Assembly (NCBI GenBank): GCA_034769895.1
Contig: CM068373.1
Span: 195,096,634 to 195,160,633, forward strand
Direction of reading: 5' to 3'
Origin: Magicicada septendecula
Lineage: Eukaryota; Arthropoda; Insecta; Hemiptera; Cicadidae
DNA: 64,000 nucleotides
Below are positions 9,842-21,786 of this stretch, one piece after another; positions within the stretch are counted from its first letter, which is position 1; each line of letters begins with the position of its first letter. The notes under the pieces are model-generated. The model worked only from the letters and a program-made list of their open reading frames with translations. It did not search any database and had not been told where the DNA came from. A program made the translations under genes and the position numbers.

Positions 9842-11041
9842 ATGACAATAGGGTCACTAATTACCAATATACATAATGATTTATCGGACGAAGAAGCGGG
9901 TGAGAGTAATAATGTTTTCGGGATGGCAGAATTTGAAGCCAAAGTGTTTAATTCTAAATATATTTTTCTAGTAGATTCAGGGAGTGAACTGACTGCTATA
10001 GACGATAGAATGTTTGAAAAAATCAAAAATCAGACTACAGAAACAATTCCACAATTACCAGTACTGGGAATTAGTGTTATAGGAGTAACGGGTGTTCGCA
10101 GTAAAAAGGTAACTAAACAAATAATGCTACAATTAAAAGTAAATGAGAACACAATAAATGTACCTTTCTTAGTTATTCCAGGACTAAATATGGGAGCTAT
10201 AATAGGTAATGATTTTTTAAATAATTTTAAGGTAGAGTTAAACTATTACACACAGACTATGAAATTAAATAATAATAATAATATAGTTGAAATACCATTC
10301 ATACAAAAGAAAACTGTGGGAATGAAAGCTTTAAGAATAATTAGTAAGGGAATGTTAATTTCTGACAATGATATAAACGAGTGTAGATCCTTAATGATAA
10401 ATTATTGTAACTTGAGAGTAAATAATAATGAGTTATTTGAAAGTGAAAATAATTGGGAGGAGAAAATGAATAAAATCTTATATCAAGAGGGGGAATTTAG
10501 CTATCAAGACAGGGAGAAAATAGTACTAATAATAAACAAGAATAAATCAGTTTTTTCAGATGAACCCGGTTTAGTAAAGAATTTTAAAGGTAAATTAGTC
10601 GTTAAAGAAAAAACACCCTTTGCACCTAAAACCTATCCGGTACCATACTCCAAGAGGGGTTTAGTACAGGAGGAAATAAATAAAATGTTGAGGGAAGGTA
10701 TAATAGAAAAATCTACATCACCATATTCCAACCCTTTAGTAGTGGTGACAAAGAAAGATTTATCGATAAGATTATGTTTAGACGCAAGACAGGTAAACAG
10801 AATAATTGTTCCAGACAGAGAATCACCGGAACCAGTAAGCGAAATTCTGCAACGTTTTAGTGGGACCAAATACATCACCACCTTAGACTTGACTGCAGGC
10901 TACTGGCAGATAGAGCTGGAAGAGGAGTCTCGACAGTATGTGGCTTTTCTATACAACGGTAGGAATTACCAATTTCGCCGACTACCGTTTGGACTAAATG
11001 TAAGTGTTTCATTTTTATCAGATGCCTGGATTATGTGCTAG
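9842..11041 (+). pseudogene. pol: Pol part 1: protease and N-terminal reverse transcriptase
   Basis: 399 codons from the first ATG. The frame is open upstream to the slippery site, so the natural product is a Gag-Pol fusion. The aspartic protease has DSGSE at residues 45-49 and a second hydrophobic Gly-Asn-Asp motif (AIIGNDFL) near residue 120. The RT domain starts near residue 255 with VPYSKRG, then KSTSPYSNPLVVVTKK (palm/fingers), RLCLDARQVN, LDLTAGYWQI containing the first catalytic Asp, and FRRLPFGLN. A loss of one base near 11005-11010 in a T-run throws the frame off and ends it at TAG 11039-11041, before the YVDD box. That box lies intact in the next frame. Confidence 0.85.
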
Positions 11042-11109
11042 GGAGAGAGATTTTAGAATTCACAACCGTTTATGTAGATGATATAGTAATTACATCACCA
11101 TACACACTG
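11005..11109 (+). pseudogene. pol: Pol part 2: RT catalytic YVDD segment, shifted frame
   Basis: In the frame ending TGA 11110-11112, the sequence reads FIRCLDYVLGREILEF followed by TTVYVDDIVIT, with YVDD encoded at 11071-11082. This is the heart of the RT active site. It is separated from the preceding part by an indel near 11008, and from the following part (CERLDRVLSRLHEYG) by a compensating indel near 11100-11108. The outer two parts share one frame. The copy therefore cannot make an intact RT unless these shifts are assembly errors. Confidence 0.75.
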
Positions 11110-12175
11110 TGAAAGGTTAGATAGGGTACTAAGTAGACTGCATGAGTATGGCATAACAGTTAAGTTTAAGAAGTCAGAATTTTTGAAAGAACAAGTTAAT
11201 TTTTTAGGACATATAATTTCAGCAAGGGGTATCAGTACAGACCCTAAGAAGGTAGAAATAATACAAAATTTTCCGATACCAAAAAATGTTAAACAGTTGC
11301 AAAGTTTTTTAGGCTTGTGCAATTATTATAGGCAATTTGTAGACAAATATTCATATTTAACAGTACAATTGGGACATTTATTAAATAAAGACAATAGATG
11401 GCGGTGGAATTTAAAAGAGCAAAATATATTCGAGTTGATAAAAAATAAATTCTTAAACACAGTTATATTAGCTCATCCTGATTTTTCAGAGCCATTTTAT
11501 ATACACACAGACGCGTCAGACATTGCATTGGGAGTAGAGTTGTTTCAGTTAGATGGGAGTGATAACCACAGAGTAGTAGCTTTTGCAAGTAGGTCTCTAT
11601 TAAATAGTGAAAAGAACTACACTACGACGGAGAAGGAGGCGTTATCAATAGTTTTCGCCTGTAGAAAGTTCAGAACGTACTTGCTAGGAAATAAGGTAAT
11701 CATAAGGTCCGACCATCAAGCTTTAACGTTTTTAAAGAACTGTAAATTAACTCATGGTAGGTTAGTGCGGTGGATGCTAATATTACAAGAATATGACTTA
11801 ACAATTGAGTATTGTAAGGGTAAAGAAAATATAGTAGCTGATGTCCTATCCAGAACAGATTTTGATAATAATACCGAAGTAGACATAGCAAATACATATA
11901 AAATATTTATAGTAAAAGAAGCGGGGGAAGTAGATATGAAAAAATTAATAAGTAACTTAGCCGCAGAACAAGAGAGAGACACCGAACTTAATAAAATAAT
12001 ATTAGCTTTGAGTCAAATACCTAACGTACCTCATAAGTGGGAGAAACATTTCAGTTTGTTTAATAAACACTTATTTCATCGGGCAAATGAACAGGGAGAT
12101 GATTGGAAGCTGTGTATCCCTAAAATCATAATACCTGAAGTAGTGAGAGATTGCCATCTAAGGTATGTCATATAG
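11107..12175 (+). pseudogene. pol: Pol part 3: RT thumb and RNase H
   Basis: Resumes the frame of the protease. Motifs in order: FLGHIIS and KQLQSFLGLCNYYRQF (RT thumb), then RNase H with HTDASDIALG (first catalytic Asp), TEKEALSIVFA (Glu), IRSDHQALTFL (Asp) and KGKENIVADVLSR (last Asp). It then runs towards the integrase zinc-binding region and stops at TAG 12173-12175, because one base is missing near 12163 in what should be the HLRYGHIG stretch. RNase H degrades template RNA during cDNA synthesis; the domain itself looks intact here. Confidence 0.85.
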
Positions 12176-13155
12176 GCCCCAAGAAATGTAGTGACATATT
12201 AAAAGAGTCATGTAAATTTAATAATATGGAAAGAACGGTGCGTAAAATATTACAAACATGCGAAATTTGTCAGAAAGCTAAAGTAAACAATCGTAAACAG
12301 TAGGGTTTAATGCAGCATGTAATGCCAGACAGTCCTTTAGCATTAGTTGCTGTTGATTTATATGGCCCTTTACCCAAAGGTCGGGGAGGGGTAAACTATT
12401 TATTTGTTGTATTAGATGTTTTTACTAAATTTGTAAAACTATACCCGATTAAAAAGGCAACATCAGTGTTGGCTAGGAAAATAGTAAATGAATACCTTGT
12501 TGAAGTAGGCAAGCCTCAAGTAGTGTTATCAGATCATGGCTCGCAGTTCACCAGCAACACCTGGCGGGAAACTTTAGGTTGGGAAAATATTTTAGTTAAA
12601 CATACATCAGTGTATCATCCACAGTCAAATCCAAGTGAACGGGTTATGCGGGAGTTAGGGAGAATGTTCAGAACCTTTTGCCATAAAAAACATTCTTTGT
12701 GGGCTACTTTTGTGTGCAAGATAGAGTGGTATATTAACAATAGTTTACATGAATCCACTAGTTACAGCCCAAGTGAGTTGATGTTTCAGAGAAGGCCGTC
12801 ACGCATATTAGAAGAGCTAGTAAAGTTTCCAACCCGGACGGAGATACCACATGATAGGGAATTGGTAATCGCGAGGGAGCGCCTGCTGAGTAAGGCTGAA
12901 CAACGGAAACGGAGACATGACCAGAATTTAACACCCATACAATACGAGGTAGGACAACTAGTATTAATAAAAAATCACGATCAATCATCAGCATTGGACA
13001 AAGAAATTAAGAAATTCTTCCTATTGTATGATGGTCCATATGAGGTTAGCCAAGTGAAAATGGAGAATGCTTATGTTTTAGTAGATTTGCAAACTCGAGA
13101 AATAAAAGGAACTTATAATGTGACCCAATTAAAAAGGTATTATCTAGCTGAGTGA
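12163..13155 (+). pseudogene. pol: Pol part 4: integrase
   Basis: After the -1 indel near 12163 the frame reads the zinc-binding HHCC half (GPKKCSDILKESC, then CEICQKAK). It is broken by an in-frame TAG at 12301-12303, and then is open from ATG 12310 for 281 codons. The catalytic core has the D,D-35-E triad: Asp in VDLYGPLP, Asp in LSDHGSQF, Glu in NPSERVMRE. The C-terminal part has the GPY module (LYDGPYEV) typical of Ty3/gypsy integrases and no chromodomain. It ends naturally at TGA. Integrase would insert the cDNA and leave the 4-bp AGAC duplication. Confidence 0.87.
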
Positions 13156-13391
13156 TGATGGATGTATTTGTAGATAATTAAAATTTTCATACATAAACAG
13201 ACATTTTTATATTCTATTATTATAAACTATTCTTATTATTTATACACACATTATGTATTTTATGTAAATGAAGATCAAGGTAGGGAAAGTTAAGAAAGAG
13301 ATGTATTAGGTTAAAACACCACCAAGACTAGAAATGTCATGTAATATAAATTATTAATTTTAATTTTAAAAAACATATTATACTTGCGATT

Positions 13392-13511
13392 CCCCAACTT
13401 TTCGGGCGGTCACGGCCTCACCGAACCTTGACCGTGGAATTGGTTTAGCTTTAACAGCTATGGTTGGGGCACACTACGATTACGCGCTGACCATAACTGG
13501 CCATAGCTGTT
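13392..13511 (+). other. Structured RNA candidate with possible pseudoknot
   Basis: Three perfect complementary pairs lie within 120 bases: CCCCAAC 13392-13398 with GTTGGGG 13463-13469; CGGTCA 13407-13412 with TGACCG 13429-13434, inside the first; and AACAGCTATGG 13453-13463 with CCATAGCTGTT 13501-13511. The third crosses the first, so together they would form a pseudoknot apart from one shared base. It sits in the genomic-RNA tail, consistent with a packaging, export or stability element. Function is not known. Confidence 0.5.
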
Positions 13512-14583
13512 ATCGTTGTAAAGGTGTACTTTGAAATTGATGGGGGGTGAAATTAAGGGGAATCACCAAACTATGGAACAGCGGCTGCCACTCTGCCCGC
13601 TTCGGGGTAGCAAAGACAGGTGGTAGACCCGTTTAAGGGTGCATAATTATAAACAAGAATATATCGATATTCAACTGTTCAAATGTAAAGCAGAAGCAAG
13701 GACACGGAGATGTCACATTCCTCCATAACTTCAGTCCTTGTGGACGCAACTGGACGCCACAGTCCAGGGGGGGGTCATAGTGTGTGTGGCTGGGAGGTTA
13801 TCCAGGGGATAACGTATTAAAAAATTTGTTGTATTTTAGTATGACTCGCTATTAAATTTTATTAAAATTTGAAAAAATAGATGCACTAGATATTCTATAT
13901 ATTGTGTTTATTATGTCTTATTGAGTTGATTGCAGGTAGTATGTTAGGAATAAGAATTATAAAACTATAATAATAAGTTTTCTGTGTTTAAAGATTTTTA
14001 CAAAAAATGAAATAAATGTATGATAGTTAAAATTTTCAATGAGTAAAAAAAAAAAAAAAAAACGAATTAATAAAAGTAAAGTGAGTTTAAAGGATAATTT
14101 TATGATTTTATATGCAAATTTAATGATGTAAAGTATGTAACATTTTAAATACAAATTGTTTATTTTAAGATGATAGTAACAGTGTGAATTATTAATGTAC
14201 TATGTTTACTTATGTTATATTGTGTTTGTTAGTGTAAGAGAATTTTATGAATTTAAATATTTTAAATGCATTTTAAATTGGGGATGAGAGAAATGTAATA
14301 TGGTAATGGGAAATGTTTATGAGTCTATCGTCTGTTTATTTAAATTCTGATGGGAATCAGGGCAATGATTTTAAATTTTGGGATAAAGTTAATAAGAGAA
14401 AGTAGATGGAATTTTAAAAGGGGTATCATATTGTTGGTAGGTATCTGACATATATGTTAGAGATAAGTAACAAACAAAACCAGTGCTTCTTAGCGCAAAC
14501 CAGCACTGCTAGGGGGAAACAGATCAGTTGGGGATATGGTGTTGTATAAGGCCACTATTTGATATTTTAATTTGTTGTTTCAG

Positions 14584-14730
14584 TGTTTGGTGATGCTGTG
14601 GCGGCGGACCTGAGCTGGCCAGCGCGTCAGAACAGGGGCGTTAAGTATCTGTCTGACTCTACGGTGTTGGGATCTCGAGAGAGAAGTCCAGTATTGTCAT
14701 TCAGGTGCGGTCACAGTCACCGGACCAAGG
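14584..14730 (+). other. Exon-like 147-bp segment with splice signals
   Basis: A pyrimidine/T-rich tract ending TTGTTGTTTCAG (14572-14583) precedes the segment and AGG|GTGAGT follows it at 14731, close to consensus acceptor and donor. The segment is GC-richer than its surroundings and its length is a multiple of three. One frame (offset two) is open across all of it, encoding FGDAVAADLSWPARQNRG and on to HSHRTK; the other frame I read stops early. It would be a phase 1-1 exon. I do not recognise the peptide. Chance is possible, since 48 open codons at this base composition are not rare. Confidence 0.35.
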
Positions 14731-14852
14731 GTGAGTTGATTATATTTTTGTAAACTATACGGGGGGTTGTGGCGACATATCCTGGCTGATCCCTTTAGCA
14801 AGTATGAATGTGTCAATGAGGTTTTTCATGCTTCGGCATAAAATATCTCATT

Positions 14853-14863
14853 GAGGGGGGTAT
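14853..14863 (+). promoter_or_regulatory. Polypurine tract before 3' LTR
   Basis: GAGGGGGG followed by TAT lies directly before the TGTAACA start of the 3' LTR. It is the expected primer for plus-strand cDNA synthesis. Confidence 0.75.
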
Positions 14864-15997
14864 TGTAACATGGCATTTTGGCCTACCTGGTGTAATAGCG
14901 CAATTTGTATTTCTTTTATAAAATAAAACAATGGTATTTTTTCAACAATAGGGACAAAACAAAGGTATATTTATTGTTAGCAACGGAATTGACCGTGGCA
15001 GCACTGCTGTTGACTGCATACGTGACGATTATCCAGTAATATTTTGAAAGACAGTTTCAACAACCGACAAACTGTACCAAGGTCAACAAATGACACATAC
15101 AAAAACAGCAACAAGTTATATAACTAACATCAGGCGATGTCGTCAGCGCTTTGCATAACAAATTATGTAACGAACGTCAGAGGCGATCCTTGTTGTTGAC
15201 TGCAGTGGTGTAACAAAAAACAGTCCACTGGCGTATGAATACGAATTTTAAAACAATGAGAATTGGTGACAACTCCGGCGACGTCACAAAATAGTGCCGG
15301 TGGCTCTCCGCCAGTCTAAATTCAACGCTCGCGCGAGCAAGATATACAAAGTTCCGGAACGTATTTTTGCGGGCCCGCAACACACCAACAAATGTGAACA
15401 ATGTCTAATTAAACAATTCACGATTATTACCGGTATTACAGTGATAAAAATGTGAAATCAATATAATAAACTCAATAGATCCGCTAGTTACGTTGTGCGT
15501 GTAACATCGCCCGGACACAAATGAACAGATAAGTAAACATGAGAAAACATCACTTTAGACAAAAATTTTAAACATTTCAATTTTTTAATAGAAGGAAATA
15601 AAATAAAATCTAATATGAGATCTCTTAAGTAACTTGGTGTGTGTGTGTGCGTGAGTATGTAAGAAAATATATTTAAACAAAGAAGTGCTGGTTGCGCAAT
15701 TATATAGTGGTTAAGTTCATTTGATTTCTTGTTTTTATATAAGTTTACAATTAATTAAATATGAGTTTTTTAATTGGGCCTCGTGGCCAAGTATAATCAC
15801 AATATTATAAAAGAAATTGACAAAATGGGAATAAAGTAAAAAGGGTTCGTTAACCATAAATGTGTGTTGATCATTTGCGTTAACCTGTTTCTCTCTGCTA
15901 ATGAGTACACCTGACGAGACCCTGGAAATTCATGAAAAGTAATAAATTAATCAACATTTACACAATAATAAATTTAATTAAAGCTCGTAGAGCTTCA
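14864..15997 (+). repeat. 3' LTR of gypsy element
   Basis: 1134 bp, TG...CA ends, followed by AGAC target duplication. Compared with the 5' copy I see about five substitutions, loss of one AC pair near 15270 and a (GT) tract shorter by 12 bases. This implies little time since insertion. Confidence 0.93.
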
Positions 15998-16001
15998 AGA
16001 C

Positions 16002-17940
16002 ATACTACCAGATCTTATCGGAATGGAATAGAATATGCAAAACTATGCACTTCCGCTCCTTAATGACACTCTACTATCTCTACAGTTTATCATAAAGGGT
16101 ATTAGCTTCTTTGTACCAGTATTAGCTTACTTGCAAAAATCTTTTAATCCTAGACAACAAAAATCTGATTCAAGAAGAAGGAAAAATCATGTTATTTTAA
16201 TACAGTATTTTAGGTAAATAATATCTTTTAGCCCCACAAATGTTACAACTCGTAAAAGTAACAGACGAACGCCAGAAAGATCATTTATGTTTTACCAGCT
16301 GGCAAAACAACCTTTTATTGTAAATAATGTTAAAGTTATAACAACCGATAATCACAATTTTAATAATTTTGTTCATTTCAGTATTCTACTTCATTTTATT
16401 ATTACTCAAAACGAAAATGCGCACGGGCACGCACATACAGACACATTCGCACGTTTTTTATCATAATAGAACTAATATTCTACTATTATTTCTGTACTCT
16501 TTGTTTTATAATTATTTATTTGTATTGTAAAGATAAGCAAGATGTTAATAAAAAAACCTTCAGACTCACTCAAGTTCTGTTTAAACAATTAAAACGAGCT
16601 GTAAAACAACGACGTAAATAATAAACTAATGTAATAATATACAGACTGAAGGTAGTACATAACACAGTAATTAACAATGTAACTAAAACGTGACACGCAT
16701 GTTGGCAACACCTTCACTTGTATAGCAGCTGATTCTCCGTTATCCTTCCGCCATTCAGAATTTCAAAGTGGACTCGTCCATGAAGAAACTGGTTTCTGCG
16801 CATATGCCTTTAGCTTTTAATTTTGCTATACAGTGGTTAAATTCATTACTGTCCTGAAGAGTAAAAGAAGCGTCCTAATACCATATACAGGTGGGACTTT
16901 TCCTACCCTTCTTTGGGAAGCTGATCTGATGTGCAGCTTAATATATGGGAAAGAAAGTGAAGTGAATTATGTTATGGGAGTATGTGCTTAAACTATGGCT
17001 AGAGATAAAATCTTCTCTGCAGTAACTGTTATGAGATGACCAGATCTTATTGCAACAGCTGAAATAAAATCTCACCTGTTTTTTGTCTGAGTTGAAGTCT
17101 CTACAAATTGTTAATTTTTTTTTTGTAACTGGTAAAAGTAAATTCAGCTACTAAATAAAAAATAAACAATTTATTAATAACATGAGAAATAAACTGTACA
17201 TTAATTTACTATAATAAATATACAAAAATTTTACATGTTTTAATTTAATTTTATAGACATATGTATTTTTGATATAAAAAATATACCCCACACACAATAA
17301 TCTTAAATATTCCCCATGCTTTAAAAATTATTATATACAATAATATATAATAATGTTTATACAACAGGTAACAAATATTTGATGAACTGGAATCACAAGA
17401 CTTCATAATCGCTAAATATAAACAGCTGCAATTATGTTGAATTACAGTAGTAATAAGACTGTTTAAATATAAATGTTAATTTATGCTGATTTTTATTGTT
17501 ACAAAAAAAAAAAAAACAACTGAACTCAAGTAACTTATTTCTATTACAGTACAACCAGTTTTAGCATCCATTTTACGACTCTGTTTACCCATTTTAACAA
17601 CATGTAGAAAGGAATTCCTTCCGTTTTCATACTCTGCCCAGTGCACCACTGAAATCATGCCAATGTAAGTTACAAGAAATTAAGTTACAAGTGCATTATG
17701 CTCAGATACGAGAAATTATCAGGTTTATGCATGAGTCTTTATGTTAATTTCCGTTAAAATAGTAACATCAGTGACACACGACATGTTGATATGTGTGATA
17801 CCATATGAACTGTTGCTCTATTGATATTTCTTATTTGGCTAGTATCAGGTTGTCCAATTCCTTTCTACACACTGTTAGACTGTAATAACCCTTATCCTCC
17901 AGCTTGTGTTCCTTGTATTTTGTTTAGTTATTTTTTTCAG
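16002..17940. other. AT-rich unassigned sequence
   Basis: Resumes the interrupted target of the gypsy insertion. It has short frames only, a 12-A homopolymer near 17503 and no recognisable domain or transposon terminus. Confidence 0.4.
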
Positions 17941-18040
17941 GCCATAAAATTCACTCCTCTCAAACTAAAAATTTATTTTTAATAACATTTTTTTAAAATA
18001 ATTGTTACATTTGGAAGTGACTAACAATTGGCCAAGATTG
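17941..18040. repeat. Paralogous empty site of the HINE-like element
   Basis: Reads like 4779-4835 (ATTCACT-C-CTCTCAAACT, AATTTATTTTTAATAA) joined directly to the sequence found at 6311-6350 (ATAATTGTTACATTT, then AGTGA and AACAATTGG), with nothing between. This is what the locus at 4.8 kb would look like without the 1.47-kb insertion. It shows both places carry copies of an older repeat, one of which was hit by the newer element. Confidence 0.55.
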
Positions 18041-18449
18041 AACTTATGTGTTCAGTAATAAGATTTTTGGTAAATGTTATAACCATTTTGATGACACGTA
18101 ATCTTTTTTGTCACGTTATTCCAATTTTTAATTTTTCCCAATACTGTGCTATTATTTTATGATTTTCTGGATCTTTTGTTTCATTTTGCTTACCTTTGCA
18201 CTATATATCCGTAGTCTACACAAAATGGTCAACATAGGAATACACAAGTTTAATGGAAGCACTTCAAATAATATACAATACACAAATAATATAGGCTATG
18301 TACATTATATTTCTTATTTTAAAATCTAAGTATATTATTATACAGCAAACATTATTACATGACATAATGACAGCACGTTAAGTGCTTGACCCGTGTGACT
18401 AGCTATGTATTCTACTATATAATAATATCTCAGTCACATTAGCTTTAAG
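18041..18449. other. Unassigned sequence left of PLE fragment
   Basis: AT-rich, no supportable gene. It ends at the left copy of the PLE target duplication (GTTGACAGAACA, 18450-18461). Confidence 0.4.
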
Positions 18450-18461
18450 GTTGACAGAACA

Positions 18462-19188
18462 ACGGATGTGACAGAACAATAGTCAGTAAACTCCTACACA
18501 AAACAAACAACAGACAAAGACAGAAAACAACAAATTCATAACACTAACATACATCAACAAACAAACTGAAAAAATTGCCCACAAATTCAAAAAAGCAGGA
18601 TACAGAATCGCTTACAAAACTACTAACAAAACAGAACTATCAAAACGCACGCACAAAGCAAATTCGATCTACCCGGTGTATACAAGCTAAATTGCTCAAA
18701 TTGCAATAAATTCTACATGGGCCAGACAGGACGTAGCTTCAAACAGAGATACATTGAACACACAAAGGCACTCCACACCAATACAGAATCCACCTTTGCA
18801 AACCACCTCATTGAAGCAAACCACACATATAAAAACATCGACAATAACATGAACATTCTACACGTACACACAAAAGGCCGAAAACTAGACACTCTAGAAC
18901 AATTAGAAATATACAAACACACAAAAACAAATAAAAACGACATCCTAAACGAACAGACACAATTCAAATCGCACGCATTATTTGAACACATCTCACCACA
19001 CACACACACAGCATCGATCTTTCGAAAATCTATCCCGTCGCCAACAACAAGACGGACAGCGCTACCTACGACAGCCTCTGAAGAAGCCTTTTAAAGGTGA
19101 AAGCCGGTTTAGGCTGTAAGGTAAAACTTTACGATTTTACTCATAAAAAACTTAGTGTTCCGAGTCGTTAGTACAATAGTGATATTTA
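18462..19188 (+). mobile_element. 5'-truncated Penelope-like element
   Basis: A 727-bp insertion flanked by an exact 12-bp duplication GTTGACAGAACA (18450-18461, 19189-19200); the GTT may be shared with the element end. The content equals the last third of the PLE at 50533-52715. It has the end of the RT connector, then a GIY-YIG endonuclease region with GVYKLNCSNC and FYMGQTGRSFKQ, where the usual YIG is YMG. The reading frame is broken near 18500 and 18655 and runs clean from about 18660 to a stop at 19092-19094. The 3' untranslated tail ends GTGTTCCGAGTCGTTAGTAC and ATATTTA. It cannot be autonomous. Confidence 0.85.
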
Positions 19189-19200
19189 GTTGACAGAACA

Positions 19201-20487
19201 TTCAACACAAGGTGTAACGAAATAAACTGAAAGAAATAACATTACTCTAATTGAGACTGGACTCATTACAGGCTGACTCCTGAAGGAATTTATACAAACG
19301 TTTCCTTGTACAAGTGCAGTTGTATACATGTGGTGCTCTATGCTGAGTGGGAGTAAAATCAATGTTTTTCTCATGTTTGCCCAACTAACATATTTCTGCA
19401 AAGTCAGAATATTTAAAGTAATACTGTCTTTATATTAATGTTTGTTATACGAGCTATGGCTGTGTGCATGTGAACACTGTTTTTGTGATTATGTTTGTTG
19501 TGTGATTACAGGCGATGATAAATCATGCTTTTTGGTTGGTACAGAACCAAAATACACAAACGGTTAGTAGCAGTCTAGCCATAACTGATGTCAGGTGACA
19601 AACATTATACACAAAAGTTCAGAGAATGTGAATGGTCTGGGTGAACAGTAATACACACTTGCAGTGTTAGGTGGGACAGAATGTATCATGTACAAACCAG
19701 TTTACCTACAGGTATCTTTCCGATTACATTTTTTTTTCAAGTTTTGAGCATGTATTTACTACATCTTTTGTTCTGCGATTGCCAAAGTGGCTGTTGGTAA
19801 GGAGCAAAAGGTTCTGCATCACATTTAGCTACAAACTGTAGCAGAAGCTCGCTCCCACAATGTTAAAAGAAACTTTTAGGCAATTTCAATATCAGGAAAA
19901 CCACCAAAATTGTTTAAAAGCCCAAGGTGAAGGCAACAGAGGCAATTATGACTTATGGTGAAAAATTACTTTTTATAAACAAATTAATGAAACTTTTAAG
20001 CTACATAATTTGAGTGATTAAGTGTTTTAAAAGAACCAACCAGGAAGGTTCAAACATTTTGGTCACCCACTGGAGTGTTGTATGGGAAGCCAACGCATTC
20101 TGGCAGTACAGTGAACACAATATGAGCAGTTGCAAAGGTTGTACCAACAGCTGTTTAACCATGATCCACAACAGCACTACAGTTGAGAGTGAACAGAACT
20201 TACAAAGTCTACTCATTTTCCTTTCCTATACGATGAAATTCTGACTAAATGGGTGGCATTTTGACTGCAATCAGAACTGCACACAAACATGCTACACTGT
20301 ATTTTTGGGATGGGGAGGATGCTTTCAATAATGGGAAAATGACCAAAAAGTATACAAGCCAAAGGCGACGTCAACAGTGGGTGAAAAATTATTTTTTATA
20401 AATAGATGCTTGAAACATTATTGGTTAGCACCTAGTAGTCACTAAACATGATAGACTTTCTGAAATTCATATAACTTATTACTTTTA
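19201..20487. other. Unassigned sequence
   Basis: Several short frames on both strands and no domain recognised. Possibly old repeat material. Confidence 0.35.
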
Positions 20488-21786
20488 TCTATATTAATAA
20501 ATCAGCCTAAAATTCGGAAGGCTGAAGATGGGAACACAAGGCTTCCCAAAACATGTTCCAAATAGGGAGAAAACATCTTGAGGTAAGGTTATTATAAAAT
20601 ATATATTAATAAATCTGTAGGGGAAAAAGTTTGGCTGCAATAATCTTGGAAACTACTGGGAAGATCTTAATGTAACTTTATAGGCTTATACCAGCTACTT
20701 TGAAGAAGGTTTTTGACTTGTTTCACTTTGATATATCAAAAAGGAGCGGAGTTAAATAAAGTAAACAACCCATGAATCTCACAGAAATGGTCGTGGGTTA
20801 AGTCCCAGCAAGATATTCAATATTCTTAACATACAATAATGTGCACTGCTTACACATGCAAACTACTCTACGCCTCATTTTTTATTCTCTCTCCCATCTT
20901 TACCCATTACTCCAGTTAATAGGAGTAGGGAGTAATTTATTACGAGTGGAAGGGAGAGCTGACTAACATTTATCCTCAAAGTGTTTCTTATTCGTTAAAT
21001 GTATAAATATTTAGCTTTTCATTACTTTTGTAAGTGGTGTTCATTACCAAGTCAAATAATGTTATACTGTTATAAAATAATAACATATAATATTGATTGT
21101 GTTTATGACAATTATTTTGGTTTTCAGTTATCATCCTACACAATGCCAAGAGAAAATCATCTTTAGGAAGATCGACAATAAATGCAAAACAAAAAGACTT
21201 TTTATAACACCTGAAATCCAACAGTAGCATGATGGAAGGTTTACTGGTCAACAAAGTAGGCAAGCAAATGTTAGAGTTACTGCAAGGGCTTGGAACAGAA
21301 TTTTTTGACGTAGAAAAGCAAATTAAATAGTGGTTTTAATTACAACCTACTCATTGACTATGCAAATGGACTGATATAGGGTGAATGAATATTGTTTGTC
21401 CTCACTGTAAAGCTATGGAATGGAAGACAAATTAGCCAATTTATGTTGCTTTTCGGGAAAAGTATGATTAGAGCCCATACTTCCACCTCCAGAACCTTTA
21501 AAATATTATTGAATGGATAACATCCTTTATCAAAGCAATGTTTAGGTGGATTATGGTCTTACAATTCAGCTTTTCAATTTACATCATTCAGAGCCAATGA
21601 AATAGTCGAAGGAAATGTCATGCCTTTTTTTTTTTAATTTAAAGACAAGTATATCATATCATAGGGTCATTAGAACTGGAAACAACGTTCCTTTCTACAA
21701 GTGTCCTTTGTTATAGGTTATTTGCAATAGGCTCAAATAAGAATAGATCATATTATTAATTTAGACGTACATAAGTAAACCTATAC

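Larger units (their letters stand above)
13156..14863 (+). other. Non-coding 3' region of gypsy element
   Basis: 1.7 kb between integrase and the 3' LTR. No envelope or other long ORF. It contains a strongly self-complementary block (13392-13511), an A18-like homopolymer near 14045, AT-rich sequence from 13800 to 14450, and an exon-like GC-richer block at 14584-14730 before the polypurine tract. Such a long untranslated tail is unusual in errantivirus-free gypsy elements. It may hold packaging or export signals, or the remains of a lost gene. Confidence 0.6.
6888..15997 (+). mobile_element. Complete Ty3/gypsy LTR retrotransposon
   Basis: A 9.1-kb insertion bounded by long terminal repeats that start TGTAACATGG and end GAGCTTCA. 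It is flanked by a perfect 4-bp duplication AGAC (6884-6887 and 15998-16001). Order: LTR, primer site, Gag, -1 frameshift, protease, reverse transcriptase, RNase H, integrase, 1.7-kb non-coding tail, polypurine tract, LTR. RNase H before integrase and a GPY module at the integrase end place it in Ty3/gypsy. The two LTRs differ by about five substitutions, one 2-bp indel and a shorter (GT) tract, so the insertion is young. Yet the coding part has at least three frameshifts and two in-frame stops. No envelope ORF is present. Confidence 0.93.

Noticed and set aside
13156-14863. Envelope gene in the gypsy 3' region
   Set aside because: No signal peptide, membrane segment or long frame; many stops in all plus frames.
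16035-16217. 60-codon frame after the gypsy 3' LTR
   Set aside because: Short, no motif, AT-rich; consistent with chance.
20790-20835. tRNA B-box-like GGTCGTGGGTTAAGTCCC
   Set aside because: No matching A box, acceptor stem or cloverleaf found; at best a degraded SINE-like piece.
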